A stretch of 49,472 bases of DNA from Utricularia gibba (GCA_002189035.1 NEEC01000294.1:1-49472); one strand, 5' to 3'. Shown: positions 11,201 through 24,766, counted from the stretch's first letter. Program-made: numbers and translations. The notes: a model not told the origin generated them from the letters alone.

Positions 11201-14200
11201 CGATAATAAATACATCACTTTATTTGCCGGACTACAACTAACTCTCGGTGCAAGCCAAACATTACCTTTGTCCCGTTCCAGGTGCACCCAAGACCGCCTG
11301 CTCAAGTAAAGTAAGTTGTTGAAAAAATCATGTGGGGTGCACGTGACATCATAATTTAAACAAATGCATCATTTTTTTTAATCGATTTGCATCCAGTTGA
11401 CCTCATGAGCCATACAGAATCGGGGCAAGGACCAAGTTCCAGCGAGACTGGCCGCCACAAAACGAGAAGCGGTTCCTTGAAAAACCATGTAGGCCCCGAA
11501 AACCGAACGATAATAAATACATCACTTTATTTGCCGGCTACAACTAACTCTCGGTGCAAGCCAAACTTACCTTTGTCCCGTTCCAGGTGCACCCAAAGAC
11601 CGCCTGCTCAAGTATAAGTGTTGAAAAAATCATGTGGGGTGCACGTGACATCATAATTTAAACAAATGCATCATTTTTTTAATCGATTTGCATCCAGTTG
11701 ACCTCATGAGCCATACAGAATCGGGTCAAGGACCAAGTTCCCAGCGAGACTGGCCGCCACAAAACGAGAAGCGGTTCCTTGAAAAACCATGTAGGCAGCC
11801 CCGAAAACCGAACGATAATAAATACATCACTTTATTTGCCGGACTACAACTAACTCTCGGTGCAAGCCAAACTTACCTTTGTCCCGTTCCAGGTGCACCC
11901 AAAGACCGCCTGCTCAAGTATAAAGTAAGTTGTTGAAAAAATCATGTGGGTGCACGTGACATCATAATTTAAACAAATGCATCATTTTTTTTAATCGATT
12001 TGCATCCAGTTGACCTCATGAGCCATACAGAATCGGGGTCAAGGACCAAGTTCCCAGCGAGACTGGCCGCCACAAAACGAGAAGCGGTTCCTTGAAAAAC
12101 CATGTAGGCAGCCCCCGAAAACCGAACGATAATAAATACATCACTTTATTTGCCAGACTACAACTAACTCTCGGTGCAAGCCAAACATTACCTTTGTCCC
12201 GTTCCAGGTGCACCCAAAGACCGCCTGCTCAAGTATAAAGTAAGTTGTTGAAAAAATCATGTGGGTGCACGTGACATCATAATTTAAACAAATGCATCAT
12301 TTTTTTTAATCGATTTGCATCCAGTTGACCTCATGAGCCATACAGAATCGGGGTCAAGGACCAAGTTCCCAGCGAGACTGGCCGCCACAAAACGAGAAGC
12401 GGTTCCTTGAAAAACCATGTAGGCAGCCCCCGAAAACCGAACGATAATAAATACATCACTTTATTTGCCGGACTACAACTAACTCTCGGTGCAAGCCAAA
12501 CATTACCTTTGTCCCGTTCCAGGTGCACCCAAAGACCGCCTGCTCAAGTATAAAGTAAGTTGTTGAAAAAATCATGTGGGTGCACGTGACATCATAATTT
12601 AAACAAATGCATCATTTTTTTTTAATCGATTTGCATCCAGTTGACCTCATGAGCCATACAGAATCGGGGTCAAGGACCAAGTTCCCAGCGAGACTGGCCG
12701 CCACAAAACGAGAAGCGGTTCCTTGAAAAACCATGTAGGCAGCCCCCGAAAACCGAACGATAATAAATACATCACTTTATTTGCCGGACTACAACTAACT
12801 CTCGGTGCAAGCCAAACCTTACCTTTGTCCCGTTCCAGGTGCACCCAAAGACCGCCTGCTCAAGTATAAAGTAAGTTGTTGAAAAAATCATGTGGGGTGC
12901 ACGTGACATCATAATTTAAACAAATGCATCATTTTTTTTAATCGATTTGCATCCAGTTGACCTCATGAGCCATACAGAATCGGGTCAAGGACCAAGTTCC
13001 CAGCGAGACTGGCCGCCACAAAACGAGAAGCTGTTCCTTGAAAAACCATGTAGGCAGCCCCCGAAAACCGAACGATAATAAATACATCACTTTATTTGCC
13101 GGACTACAACTAACTCTCGGTGCAAGCCAAACCTTACCTTTGTCCCGTTCCAGGTGCACCCAAGACCGCCTGCTCAAGTATAAAGTAAGTTGTTGAAAAA
13201 ATCATGTGGGGTGCACGTGACATCATATTTAAACAAATGCATCATTTTTTTTAATCGATTTGCATCCAGTTGACCTCATGAGCCATACAGAATCGGGTCA
13301 AGGACCAAGTTCCCAGCGAGACTGGCCGCCACAAAACGAGAAGCGGTTCCTTGAAAAACCATGTAGGCAGCCCCCGAAAACCGAACGATAATAAATACAT
13401 CACTTTTATTTGCCGGACTACAACTAACTCTCGGTGCAAGCCAAACTTACCTTTGTCCCGTTCCAGGTGCACCCAAAGACCGCCTGCTCAAGTATAAAGT
13501 AAGTTGTTGAAAAAATCATGTGGGGTGCACGTGACATCATAATTTAAACAAATGCATCATTTTTTTTAATCGATTTGCATCCAGTTGACCTCATGAGCCA
13601 TACAGAATCGGGTCAAGGACCAAGTTCCCAGCGAGACTGGCCGCCACAAAACGAGAAGCGGTTCCTTTAAAAACCATGTAGGCAGCCCCCGAAAACCGAA
13701 CGATAATAAATACATCACTTTATTTGCCGGACTACAACTAACTCTCGGTGCAAGCCAAACTTACCTTTGTCCCGTTCCAGGTGCACCCAAAGACCGCCTG
13801 CTCAAGTATAAAGTAAGTGTTGAAAAAATCATGTGGGGTGCACGTGACATCATAATTTAAACAAATGCATCATTTTTTTTTAATCGATTTGCATCCAGTT
13901 GACCTCATGAGCCATACAGAATCGGGTCAAGGACCAAGTTCCCAGCGAGACTGGCCGCCACAAAACGAGAAGCGGTTCCTTGAAAAACCATGTAGGCAGC
14001 CCCGAAAACCGAACGATAATAAATACATCACTTTATTTGCCGGACTACAACTAACTCTCGGTGCAAGCCAAACTTACCTTTGTCCCGTTCCAGGTGCACC
14101 CAAAGACCGCCTGCTCAAGTATAAAGTAAGTTGTTGAAAAAATCATGTGGGGTGCACGTGACATCATAATTTAAACAAATGCATCATTTTTTTTTAATCG

Positions 14201-17200
14201 ATTTGCATCCAGTTGACCTCATGAGCCATACAGAATCGGGTCAAGGACCAAGTTCCCAGCGAGACTGGCCGCCACAAAACGAGAAGCGGTTCCTTGAAAA
14301 ACCATGTAGGCAGCCCCGAAAACCGAACGATAATAAATACATCACTTTATTTGCCGGACTACAACTAACTCTCGGTGCAAGCCAAACATTACCTTTGTCC
14401 CGTTCCAGGTGCACCCAAAGACCGCCTGCTCAAGTATAAAGTAAGTTGTTGAAAAAATCATGTGGGGTGCACGTGACATCATAATTTAAACAAATGCATC
14501 ATTTTTTTTAATCGATTTGCATCCAGTTGACCTCATGAGCCATACAGAATCGGGTCAAGGACCAAGTTCCCAGCGAGACTGGCCGCCACAAAACGAGAAG
14601 CGGTTCCTTGAAAAACCATGTAGGCAGCCCCCGAAAACCGAACGATAATAAATACATCACTTTATTTGCCGGACTACAACTAACTCTCGGTGCAAGCCAA
14701 ACATTACCTTTGTCCCGTTCCAGGTGCACCCAAAGACCGCCTGCTCAAGTATAAAGTAAGTTGTTGAAAAAATTGTGGGGTGCACGTGACATCATAATTT
14801 AAACAAATGCATCATTTTTTTAATCGATTTGCATCCAGTTGACCTCATGAGCCATACAGAATCGGGTCAAGGACCAAGTTCCCAGCGAGACTGGCCGCCA
14901 CAAAACGAGAAGCGGTTCCTTGAAAAACCATGTAGGCAGCCCCCGAAAACCGAACGATAATAAATACATCACTTTATTTGCCGGACTACAACTAACTCTC
15001 GGTGCAAGCCAAACATTACCTTTGTCCCGTTCCAGGTGCACCCAAAGACCGCCTGCTCAAGTATAAAGTAAGTTGTTGAAAAAATCATGTGGGTGCACGT
15101 GACATCATAATTTAAACAAATGCATCATTTTTTTTAATCGATTTGCATCCAGTTGACCTCATGAGCCATACAGAATCGGGGTCAAGGACCAAGTTCCCAG
15201 CGAGACTGGCCGCCACAAAACGAGAAGCGGTTCCTTGAAAAACCATGTAGGCAGCCCCCGAAAACCGAACGATAATAAATACATCACTTTATTTGCCGGA
15301 CTACAACTAACTCTCGGTGCAAGCCAAACATTACCTTTGTCCCGTTCCAGGTGCACCCAAAGACCGCCTGCTCAAGTATAAAGTAAGTTGTTGAAAAAAT
15401 CATGTGGGGTGCACGTGACATCATAATTTAAACAAATGCATCATTTTTTTTAATCGATTTGCATCCAGTTGACCTCATGAGCCATACAGAATCGGGGTCA
15501 AGGACCAAGTTCCCAGCGAGACTGGCCGCCACAAAACGAGAAGCGGTTCCTTGAAAAACCATGTAGGCAGCCCCCGAAAACCGAACGATAATAAATACAT
15601 CACTTTATTTGCCGGACTACAACTAACTCTCGGTGCAAGCCAAACTTACCTTTGTCCCGTTCCAGGTGCACCCAAGACCGCCTGCTCAAGTATAAAGTAA
15701 GTTGTTGAAAAAATCATGTGGGGTGCACGTGACATCATAATTTAAACAAATGCATCATTTTTTTTAATCGATTTGCATCCAGTTGACCTCATGAGCCATA
15801 CAGAATCGGGTCAAGGACCAAGTTCCCAGCGAGACTGGCCGCCACAAAACGAGAAGCGGTTCCTTGAAAAACCATGTAGGCAGCCCCCGAAAACCGAACG
15901 ATAATAAATACATCACTTTATTTGCCGGACTACAACTAACTCTCGGTGCAAGCCAAACCTTACCTTTGTCCCGTTCCAGGTGCACCCAAAGACCGCCTGC
16001 TCAAGTATAAAGTAAGTTGTTGAAAAAATCATGTGGGTGCACGTGACATCATAATTTAAACAAATGCATCATTTTTTTTAATCGATTTGCATCCAGTTGA
16101 CCTCATGAGCCATACAGAATCGGGTCAAGGACCAAGTTCCCAGCGAGACTGGCCGCCACAAAACGAGAAGCGGTTCCTTGAAAAACCATGTAGGCAGCCC
16201 CGAAAACCGAACGATAATAAATACATCACTTTATTTGCCGGACTACAACTAACTCTCGTGCAAGCCAAACTTACCTTTGTCCCGTTCCAGGTGCACCCAA
16301 AGACCGCCTGCTCAAGTATAAAGTAAGTTGTTGAAAAAAATCATGTGGGGTGCACGTGACATCATAATTTAAACAAATGCATCATTTTTTTTAATCGATT
16401 TGCATCCAGTTGACCTCATGAGCCATACAGAATCGGGGTCAAGGACCAAGTTCCCAGCGAGACTGGCCGCCACAAAACGAGAAGCGGTTCCTTGAAAAAC
16501 CATGTAGGCAGCCCCCGAAAACCGAACGATAATAAATACATCACTTATTTGCCGGACTACAACTAACTCTCGGTGCAAGCCAACACCTTTGTCCCGTTCC
16601 AGGTGCACCCAAAGACCGCCTGCTCAAGTATAAAGTAAGTTGTTGAAAAAATCATGTGGGGTGCACGTGACATCATAATTTAAACAAATGCATCATTTTT
16701 TTTAATCGATTTGCATCCAGTTGACCTCATGAGCCATACAGAATCGGGTCAAGGACCAAGTTCCCAGCGAGACTGGCCGCCACAAAACGAGAAGCGGTTC
16801 CTTAAAAACCATGTAGGCAGCCCCCGAAAACCGAACGATAATAAATACATCACTTTATTTGCCGGACTACAACTAACTCTCGGTGCAAGCCAAACATTAC
16901 CTTTGTCCCGTTCCAGGTGCACCCAAAGACCGCCTGCTCAAGTATAAAGTAAGTTGTTGAAAAAATCATGTGGGGTGCACGTGACATCATAATTTAAACA
17001 AATGCATCATTTTTTTTAATCGATTTGCATCCAGTTGACCTCATGAGCCATACAGAATCGGGGTCAAGGACCAAGTTCCCAGCGAGACTGGCCGCCACAA
17101 AACGAGAAGCGGTTCCTTGAAAAACCATGTAGGCAGCCCCCGAAAACCGAACGATAATAAATACATCACTTTATTTGCCGGACTACAACTAACTCTCGGT

Positions 17201-17627
17201 GCAAGCCAAACTACCTTTGTCCCGTTCCAGTGCACCCAAAGACCGCCTGCTCAAGTATAAAGTAAGTTGTTGAAAAAATCATGTGGGGTGCACGTGACAT
17301 CATAATTTAAACAAATGCATCATTTTTTTTAATCGATTTGCATCCAGTTGACCTCATGAGCCATACAGAATCGGGTCAAGGACCAAGTTCCCAGCGAGAC
17401 TGGCCGCCACAAAACGAGAAGCGGTTCCTTGAAAAAACCATGTAGGCAGCCCCCGAAACCGAACGATAATAAATACATCACTTTATTTGCCGGACTACAA
17501 CTAACTCTCGGTGCAAGCCAAACTTACCTTGTCCCGTTCCAGGTGCACCCAAAGACCGCCTGCTCAAGTATAAAGTAAGTTGTTGAAAAAATCATGTGGG
17601 GTGCACGTGACATCATAATTTAAACAA

Positions 17628-17926
17628 ATGCATCATTTTTTTTAATCGATTTGCATCCAGTTGACCTCATGAGCCATACAGAATCGGGTCAAGGACCAAG
17701 TTCCAGCACTGGCCGCCACAAACGAGAAGCTGTTCCTTGAAAAACCATGTAGGCAACACCGAAAACCGAACGTTAATAAATACATCACTTTCTTTGCCGG
17801 CTACAACTACTTTGGCAAGCCTAAGCTGATCTTTTTCCGTTCCAAGTGCCCCCAAGACCGCCTCCTCAGTATAAAGTAGTTGTTAAAAAATCATGTGGGG
17901 TGCACGTGACATCATAATTTAAACAA
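17628..17926. repeat. First A/B hybrid unit (299 bp)
   Basis: The unit begins as type A, then switches within the CAAGTTCCAGCACTGG stretch to B-diagnostic bases (AGCTGTTCC, CAACACCG, CGTTAATAAA, CTTTCTTTGCC, AGCTGATCTTTTTCC, CGCCTCCTC) and returns to A at the CACGTGACATCATAA tail. It marks the left limit of B material. The loss of GAG in AGCACTGG is shared with the B units at 20108 and 22903. Confidence 0.9.
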
Positions 17927-18545
17927 ATGCATCATTTTTTTATCGATTTGCATCCAGTTGACCTCATGAGCCATACAGAATGGGTCAAGGACCAAGTTCC
18001 CAGCGAGACTGGCCGCCACAAAACGAGAAGCGGTTCCTTGAAAAACCATGTAGGCAGCCCCCGAAAACGAACGATAATAAATACATCACTTTATTTGCCG
18101 GACTACAACTAACTCTCGTGCAAGCCAACCTTACCTTTGTCCGTTCCAGTGCACCCAAAGACGCCTGCTCAAGTATAAAGTAAGTTGTTGAAAAAATCAT
18201 GTGGGTGCACGTGACATCATAATTTAAAACAAATGCATCATTTTTTTTAATCGATTTGCATCCAGTTGACCTCATGAGCCATACAGAATCGGGTCAAGGA
18301 CCAAGTTCCCAGCGAGACTGGCCGCCAAAAACGAGAAGCGGTTCCTTGAAAAACCATGTAGGCAGCCCCCGAAAACCGAACAATAATAAATACATCACTT
18401 TATTTGCCGGACTACAACTAACTCTCGGTGCAAGCCAAACCTTACCTTTGTCCCGTTCCAGGTGCACCCAAAGACCGCCTGCTCAAGTATAAAGTAAGTT
18501 GTTGAAAAAATCATGTGGGTGCACGTGACATCGTAATTTAAACAA

Positions 18546-18854
18546 ATGCATCATTGTATTCATTGATTTGTATCCTTTTGTCCTCATGAGCCATAAAGAA
18601 TCGGGGCCCGGACCAAGTTCCTAGCGAAACTGGCCGCCACAAAACGAGAAGCTGTTCCTTGAAAAACCATGTAGGCAACACCGAAAACCGAACGTTAATA
18701 AATACATCACTTTCTTTGCCGGGCTACAACTTACTTTGGGCCGCCTAAGCTGATCTTTTTCCGGTTCCAAGTGCCCCCCAAGACCGCCTCCTCAGTATAA
18801 AGTATGTTGTTAAAAAAATCATGTGGGGTGCACTTGACATCGTAATTTAAACAA
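18546..18854. repeat. B unit (309 bp)
   Basis: This is the first complete B: TTGTATTCATTGATTTG, CCTTTTGTCC, ATAAAGAATCGGGGCCCGG, TTCCTAGCGAAAC, CAACACCG, CGTTAATAAA, and a CACTTGACATCG tail. Its left flank reads GACATCGTAA and so lacks the GATATC seen before most later B units. It has GGGCCGCCTAAGC where other full-length B copies have GGGCCAAGGCCTAAGC. Confidence 0.92.
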
Positions 18855-19169
18855 ATGCATCATTTTTTTATTCGATTTGCATCCAGTTGACCTCATGAGC
18901 CAGACAGAAATGGGGTCAAGGACCAAGTTCCCAGCGAGACTGGCCGCCACAAAACGAGAAGCGGTTCCTTGAAAAACCATGTAGGCAGCCCCCGAAAAAC
19001 GAACGATAATAAATACATCACTTTATTTGCCGGACTACAACTAACTCTCGGTGCAAGCCAAACATTACCTTTGTCCCGTTCCAGGTGCACCCAAAGACCG
19101 CCTGCTCAAGTATAAAGTAAGTTGTTGAAAAAATCATGTGGGGTGCACGTGACATCATAATTTAAACAA
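18855..19169. repeat. C unit (junction-type A) after B
   Basis: It carries TTATTCGATTT in place of TTTAATCGATTT, CCAGACAGAAATGGGG in place of CCATACAGAATCGGGG, and GAAAAACGAACG in place of GAAAACCGAACG. The rest is type A. This is the reference form of C. Confidence 0.9.
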
Positions 19170-20107
19170 ATGCATCATTTTTTTTAATCGATTTGCATCC
19201 AGTTGACCTCATGAGCCATACAGAATCGGTCAAGGACCAAGTTCCAGCGAGACTGGCCGCCACAAAACGAGAAGCGGTTCCTTGAAAAACCATGTAGGGC
19301 CCCGAAAACCGAACGATAATAAATACATCACTTTATTTGCCGGACTACAACTAACTCTCGGTGCAAGCCAAACTTACCTTTGTCCCGTTCCAGTGCACCC
19401 AAAGACCGCCTGCCTCAAGTATAAAGTAAGTTGTTGAAAAAATCATGTGGGGTGCACGTGACATCATAATTTAAACAAATGCATCATTTTTTTTAATCGA
19501 TTTGCATCCAGTTGACCTCATGAGCCATACAGAATCGGGTCAAGGACCAAGTTCCCAGCGAGACTGGCCGCCACAAAACGAGAAGCGGTTCCTTGAAAAA
19601 CCATGTAGGCAGCCCCCGAAAACCGAACGATAATAAATACATCACTTTATTTGCCGGACTACAACTAACTCTCGTGCAAGCCAACCTTACCTTTGTCCCG
19701 TTCCAGGTGCACCCAAAGACCGCCTGCTCAAGTATAAAGTAAGTTGTTGAAAAAAATCATGTGGGGTGCACGTGACATCATAATTTAAACAAATGCATCA
19801 TTTTTTTTAATCGATTTGCATCCAGTTGACCTCATGAGCCATACAGAATCGGGGTCAAGGACCAAGTTCCCAGCGAGACTGGCCGCCACAAAACGAGAAG
19901 CGGTTCCTTGAAAAACCATGTAGGCAGCCCCCGAAAAACGAACGATAATAAATACATCACTTTATTTGCCGGACTACAACTAACTCTCGGTGCAAGCCAA
20001 ACCTTACCTTTGTCCCGTTCCAGTGCACCCAAAGACCGCCTGCTCAAGTATAAAGTAAGTTGTTGAAAAAATCATGTGGGGTGCACGTGATATCGTAATT
20101 TAAACAA

Positions 20108-20405
20108 ATGCATCATTTTTTCATTGATTTATCCTTTTGACCTCATGAGCCATAAAGAATCGGGGGCCGGACCAAGTTCCTAGCACTGGCCGCCACAAAA
20201 CGAGAAGCTGTTCCTTGAAAAACCATGTAGGCAACCCGAAAACCGAACGTTAATAAATACATCACTTTCTTTGCCGGGCTACAACTTACTTTGGCAAGCC
20301 TAAGCTGACTTTTTTCCGGTTCCAAGTGCCCCCCAAGACCGCCTCCTCAGTATAAAGTGTTGTTAAAAAAATCATGTGGGTGCACTTGACATCGTAATTT
20401 AAAAA
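20108..20405. repeat. B unit (298 bp), shortened
   Basis: The 5' end is CATTTTTTCATTGATTTATCC and keeps GACCTC, so it is partly A-like there. It has CGGGGGCCGG, AGCACTGG (GAG lost), CAACCCG and TTGGCAAGCCTAAGCTGAC. It is preceded by GATATC at 20089. Confidence 0.9.
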
Positions 20406-20717
20406 ATGCATCATTTTTTTATTCGATTTGCATCCAGTTGACCTCATGAGCCAGACAGAATGGGGTCAAGGACCAAGTTCCCAGCGAGACTGGCCGCCAC
20501 AAAACGAGAAGCGGTTCCTTGAAAACCATGTAGGCAGCCCCCGAAAAACGAACGATAATAAATACATCACTTTATTTGCCGGACTACAACTAACTCTCGG
20601 TGCAAGCCAAACTTACCTTTGTCCCGTTCCAGGTGCACCCAAAGACCGCCTGCTCAAGTATAAAGTAAGTTGTTGAAAAAATCATGTGGGGTGCACGTGA
20701 CATCATAATTTAAACAA
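20406..20717. repeat. C unit
   Basis: It has TTATTCGATTT, CCAGACAGAATGGGG and GAAAAACGAACG. The landmark is preceded by AAAAAATG because an AAC was lost. Confidence 0.88.
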
Positions 20718-21343
20718 ATGCATCATTTTTTTTATCGATTTGCATCCAGTTGACCTCATGAGCCATACAGAATCGGGCAAGGACCAAGTTCCCAGCGAGA
20801 CTGGCCGCCACAAAACGAGAAGCGGTTCCTTGAAAAACCATGTAGGCAGCCCCCGAAAACGAACGATAATAAATACATCACTTTATTTGCCGGACTACAA
20901 CTAACTCTCGGTGCAAGCCAAACTTACCTTTGTCCCGTTCCAGGTGCACCCAAAGACCGCCTGCTCAAGTATAAAGTAAGTTGTTGAAAAAATCATGTGG
21001 GGTGCACGTGACATCATAATTTAAACAAATGCATCATTTTTTTTAATCGATTTGCATCCAGTTGACCTCATGAGCCATACAGAATCGGGGTCAAGGACCA
21101 AGTTCCCAGCGAGACTGGCCGCCACAAAACGAGAAGCGGTTCCTTGAAAAACCATGTAGGCAGCCCCCGAAAACCGAACGATAATAAATACATCACTTTA
21201 TTTGCCGGACTACAACTAACTCTCGGTGCAAGCCAAACCTTACCTTTGTCCCGTTCCAGTGCACCCAAAGACCGCCTGCTCAAGTATAAAGTAAGTTGTT
21301 GAAAAAATCATGTGGGGTGCACGTGATATCGTAATTTAAACAA

Positions 21344-21654
21344 ATGCATCATTGTATTCATTGATTTGTATCCTTTTGTCCTCATGAGCCATAAAGAATC
21401 GCGGGCCCGGACCAAGTTCCTAGCGAAACTGGCCGCCACAAAACGAGAAGCTGTTCCTTGAAAAACCATGTAGGCAACACCGAAAACGAACGTTAATAAA
21501 TACATCACTTTCTTTGCCGGCTACAACTTACTTTGGGCCAAGGCCTAAGCTGATCTTTTTCCGGTTCCAAGTGCCCCCAAGACCGCCTCCTCATGTATAA
21601 AGTATGTTGTTAAAAAAATCATGTGGGGTGCACTTGACATCGTAATTTAAACAA
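21344..21654. repeat. B unit (311 bp)
   Basis: It is a full-length B with CGCGGGCCCGG, TTCCTAGCGAAAC and GGGCCAAGGCCTAAGC. One C is missing in GAAAACGAACG. GATATC lies just upstream at 21325. Confidence 0.92.
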
Positions 21655-21963
21655 ATGCATCATTTTTTTTATTCGATTTGCATCCAGTTGACCTCATGAG
21701 CCAGACAGAAATGGGGTCAAGGACCAAGTTCCCAGCGAGACTGGCCCCACAAAACGAGAAGCGGTTCCTTGCCATGCAGGCAGCCCCCGAAAACGAACGA
21801 TAATAAATACATCACTTTATTTGCCGGACTACAACTAACTCTCGGTGCAAGCCAAACATTACCTTTGTCCCGTTCCAGGTGCACCCAAAGACCGCCTGCT
21901 CAAGTATAAAGTAAGTTGTTGAAAAAATCATGTGGGGTGCACGTGACATCATAATTTAAACAA
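21655..21963. repeat. C unit with CATGCAGG variant
   Basis: It has TTATTCGATTT and CCAGACAGAAATGGGG. It also has deletions in CTGGCCCCAC and after TTCCTTG, and CATGCAGG instead of CATGTAGG. The last variant is shared with the next two C units (23212 and 25074). Confidence 0.9.
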
Positions 21964-22902
21964 ATGCATCATTTTTTTTATCGATTTGCATCCAGTTGAC
22001 CTCATGAGCCATACAGAATCGGGTCAAGGACCAAGTTCCAGCGAGACTGGCCGCCACAAAACGAGAAGCGGTTCCTTGAAAAACCATGTAGGCAGCCCCC
22101 GAAAACCGAACGATAATAAATACATCACTTTATTTGCCGGACTACAACTAACTCTCGGTGCAAGCCAACCTTACCTTTGTCCCGTTCCAGGTGCCCAAAG
22201 ACCGCCTGCTCAAGTATAAAGTAAGTTGTTGAAAAAATCATGTGGGGTGCACGTGACATCATAATTTAAACAAATGCATCATTTTTTTTAATCGATTTGC
22301 ATCCAGTTGACCTCATGAGCCATACAGAATCGGGGTCAAGGACCAAGTTCCCAGCGAGACTGGCCGCCACAAAACGAGAAGCGGTTCCTTGAAAAACCAT
22401 GTAGGCAGCCCCCGAAAAACGAACGATAATAAATACATCACTTTATTTGCCGGACTACAACTAACTCTCGGTGCAAGCCAAACTTACCTTTGTCCCGTTC
22501 CAGGTGCACCCAAAGACCGCCTGCTCAAGTATAAAGTAAGTTGTTGAAAAAATCATGTGGGGTGCACGTGACATCATAATTTAAACAAATGCATCATTTT
22601 TTTTAATCGATTTGCATCCAGTTGACCTCATGAGCCATACAGAATCGGGTCAAGGACCAAGTTCCCAGCGAGACTGGCCGCCACAAAACGAGAAGCGGTT
22701 CCTTGAAAAACCATGTAGGCAGCCCCCGAAAACCGAACGATAATAAATACATCACTTTATTTGCCGGACTACAACTAACTCTCGGTGCAAGCCAAACCTT
22801 ACCTTTGTCCCGTTCCAGGTGCACCCAAAGACCGCCTGCTCAAGTATAAAGTAAGTTGTTGAAAAATCATGTGGGGTGCACGTGATATCGTAATTTAAAC
22901 AA

Positions 22903-23211
22903 ATGCATCATTTGTATTCATTGATTTGTATCCTTTTGTCCTCATGAGCCATAAAGAATCGGGGCCCGGACCAAGTTCCTAGCACTGGCCGCCACAAAAC
23001 GAGAAGCTGTTCCTTGAAAAACCATGTAGGCAACACCGAAAACGAACGTTAATAAATACATCACTTTCTTTGCCGGGCTACAACTTACTTTGGGCCAAGG
23101 CCTAAGCTGATCTTTTTCCGGTTCCAAGTGCCCCCCAAGACCGCCTCCTCATGTATAAAGTATGTTGTTAAAAAAATCATGTGGGGTGCACTGACATCGT
23201 AATTTAAACAA
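22903..23211. repeat. B unit (309 bp)
   Basis: It has TTTGTATTCATTGATTTG, CGGGGCCCGG, AGCACTGG (GAG lost, as at 17628 and 20108), GGGCCAAGGCCTAAGC and a CACTGACATCG tail. GATATC lies upstream at 22884. Confidence 0.92.
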
Positions 23212-23518
23212 ATGCATCATTTTATTCGATTTGCATCCAGTTGACCTCATGAGCCATACAGAATGGGGTCAAGGACCAAGTTCCCAGCGAGACTGGCCGC
23301 CACAAAACGAGAAGCGGTTCCTTGAAAACCATGCAGGCAGCCCCGAAAAACGAACGATAATAAATACATCACTTTATTTGCCGGACTACAACTAACTCTC
23401 GGTGCAAGCCAAACATTACCTTTGTCCCGTTCCAGTGCACCCAAAGACCGCCTGCTCAAGTATAAAGTAAGTTTTTAAAAAATCATGTGGGGTGCACGTG
23501 ACATCATAATTTAAACAA
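23212..23518. repeat. C unit with CATGCAGG variant
   Basis: The T-run is cut to CATTTTATTCGATTT. It also has ACAGAATGGGG, GAAAACCATGCAGG and GAAAAACGAACG, and ends in GTTTTTAAAAAATCATG. Confidence 0.88.
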
Positions 23519-24766
23519 ATGCATCATTTTTTTTAATCGATTTGCATCCAGTTGACCTCATGAGCCATACAGAATCGGGTCAAGGACCAAGTTCCCAGCG
23601 AGACTGGCCGCCACAAAACGAGAAGCGGTTCCTTGAAAACCATGTAGGCAGCCCCCGAAAAACGAACGATAATAAATACATCACTTTATTTGCCGGACTA
23701 CAACTAACTCTCGGTGCAAGCCAAACATTACCTTTGTCCCGTTCCAGGTGCACCCAAGATGCTCAAGTATAAAGTAAGTTGTTGAAAAAATCATGTGGGT
23801 GCACGTGACATCATAATTTAAACAAATGCATCATTTTTTTTAATCGATTTGCATCCAGTTGACCTCATGAGCCATACAGAATCGGGTCAAGGACCAAGTT
23901 CCCAGCGAGACTGGCCGCCAAAACGAGAAGCGGTTCCTTGAAAAACCATGTAGGCAGCCCCCGAAACCGAACGATAATAAATACATCACTTTATTTGCCG
24001 GACTACAACTAACTCTCGGTGCAAGCCAAACATTACCTTTGTCCCGTTCCAGGTGCACCCAAAGACCGCCTGCTCAAGTATAAAGTAAGTTGTTGAAAAA
24101 ATCATGTGGGGTGCACGTGACATCATAATTTTAAACAAATGCATCATTTTTTTTAATCGATTTGCATCCAGTTGACCTCATGAGCCATACAGAATCGGGT
24201 CAAGGACCAAGTTCCCAGCGAGACTGGCCGCCACAAAACGAGAAGCGGTTCCTTGAAAAACCATGTAGGCAGCCCCCGAAAAACGAACGATAATAAATAC
24301 ATCACTTTATTTGCCGGACTACAACTAACTCTCGTGCAAGCCCAACCTTACCTTTGTCCCGTTCCAGGTGCACCCAAGACCGCCTGCTCAAGTATAAAGT
24401 AAGTTGTTGAAAAATCATGTGGGGTGCACGTGACATCATAATTTAAACAAATGCATCATTTTTTTTAATCGATTTGCATCCAGTTGACCTCATGAGCCAT
24501 ACAGAATCGGGGGTCAAGGACCAAGTTCCCAGCGAGACTGGCCGCCACAAAACGAGAAGCGGTTCCTTGAAAAACCATGTAGGCAGCCCCCGAAAACCGA
24601 ACGATAATAAATACATCACTTTATTTGCCGGACTACAACTAACTCTCGGTGCAAGCCAAACCTTACCTTTGTCCCGTTCCAGGTGCACCCAAAGACCGCC
24701 TGCTCAAGTATAAAGTAAGTTGTTGAAAAAATCATGTGGGTGCACGTGATATCGTAATTTAAACAA

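Larger units (their letters stand above)
131..17627. repeat. Homogeneous type-A array (56 units)
   Basis: There are fifty-six consecutive A units with mean length about 312 bp and no B unit. Substitutions are rare. The main one is the C/A dimorphism in CCTTACC/CATTACC, which is mixed up to about 5 kb, nearly pure A from about 5.1 to 12.5 kb, and mixed again after that, a pattern expected from local homogenisation. Most other differences are deletions of one to a few bases (GGGG to GGG, CCCCC to CCCC, TTGTTG to TTG, CAG to CA). Deletions cluster in certain units, for example those starting at 3246, 3871, 9179 and 11364. Unit 5424 lacks the TGC of the landmark. Confidence 0.95.
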
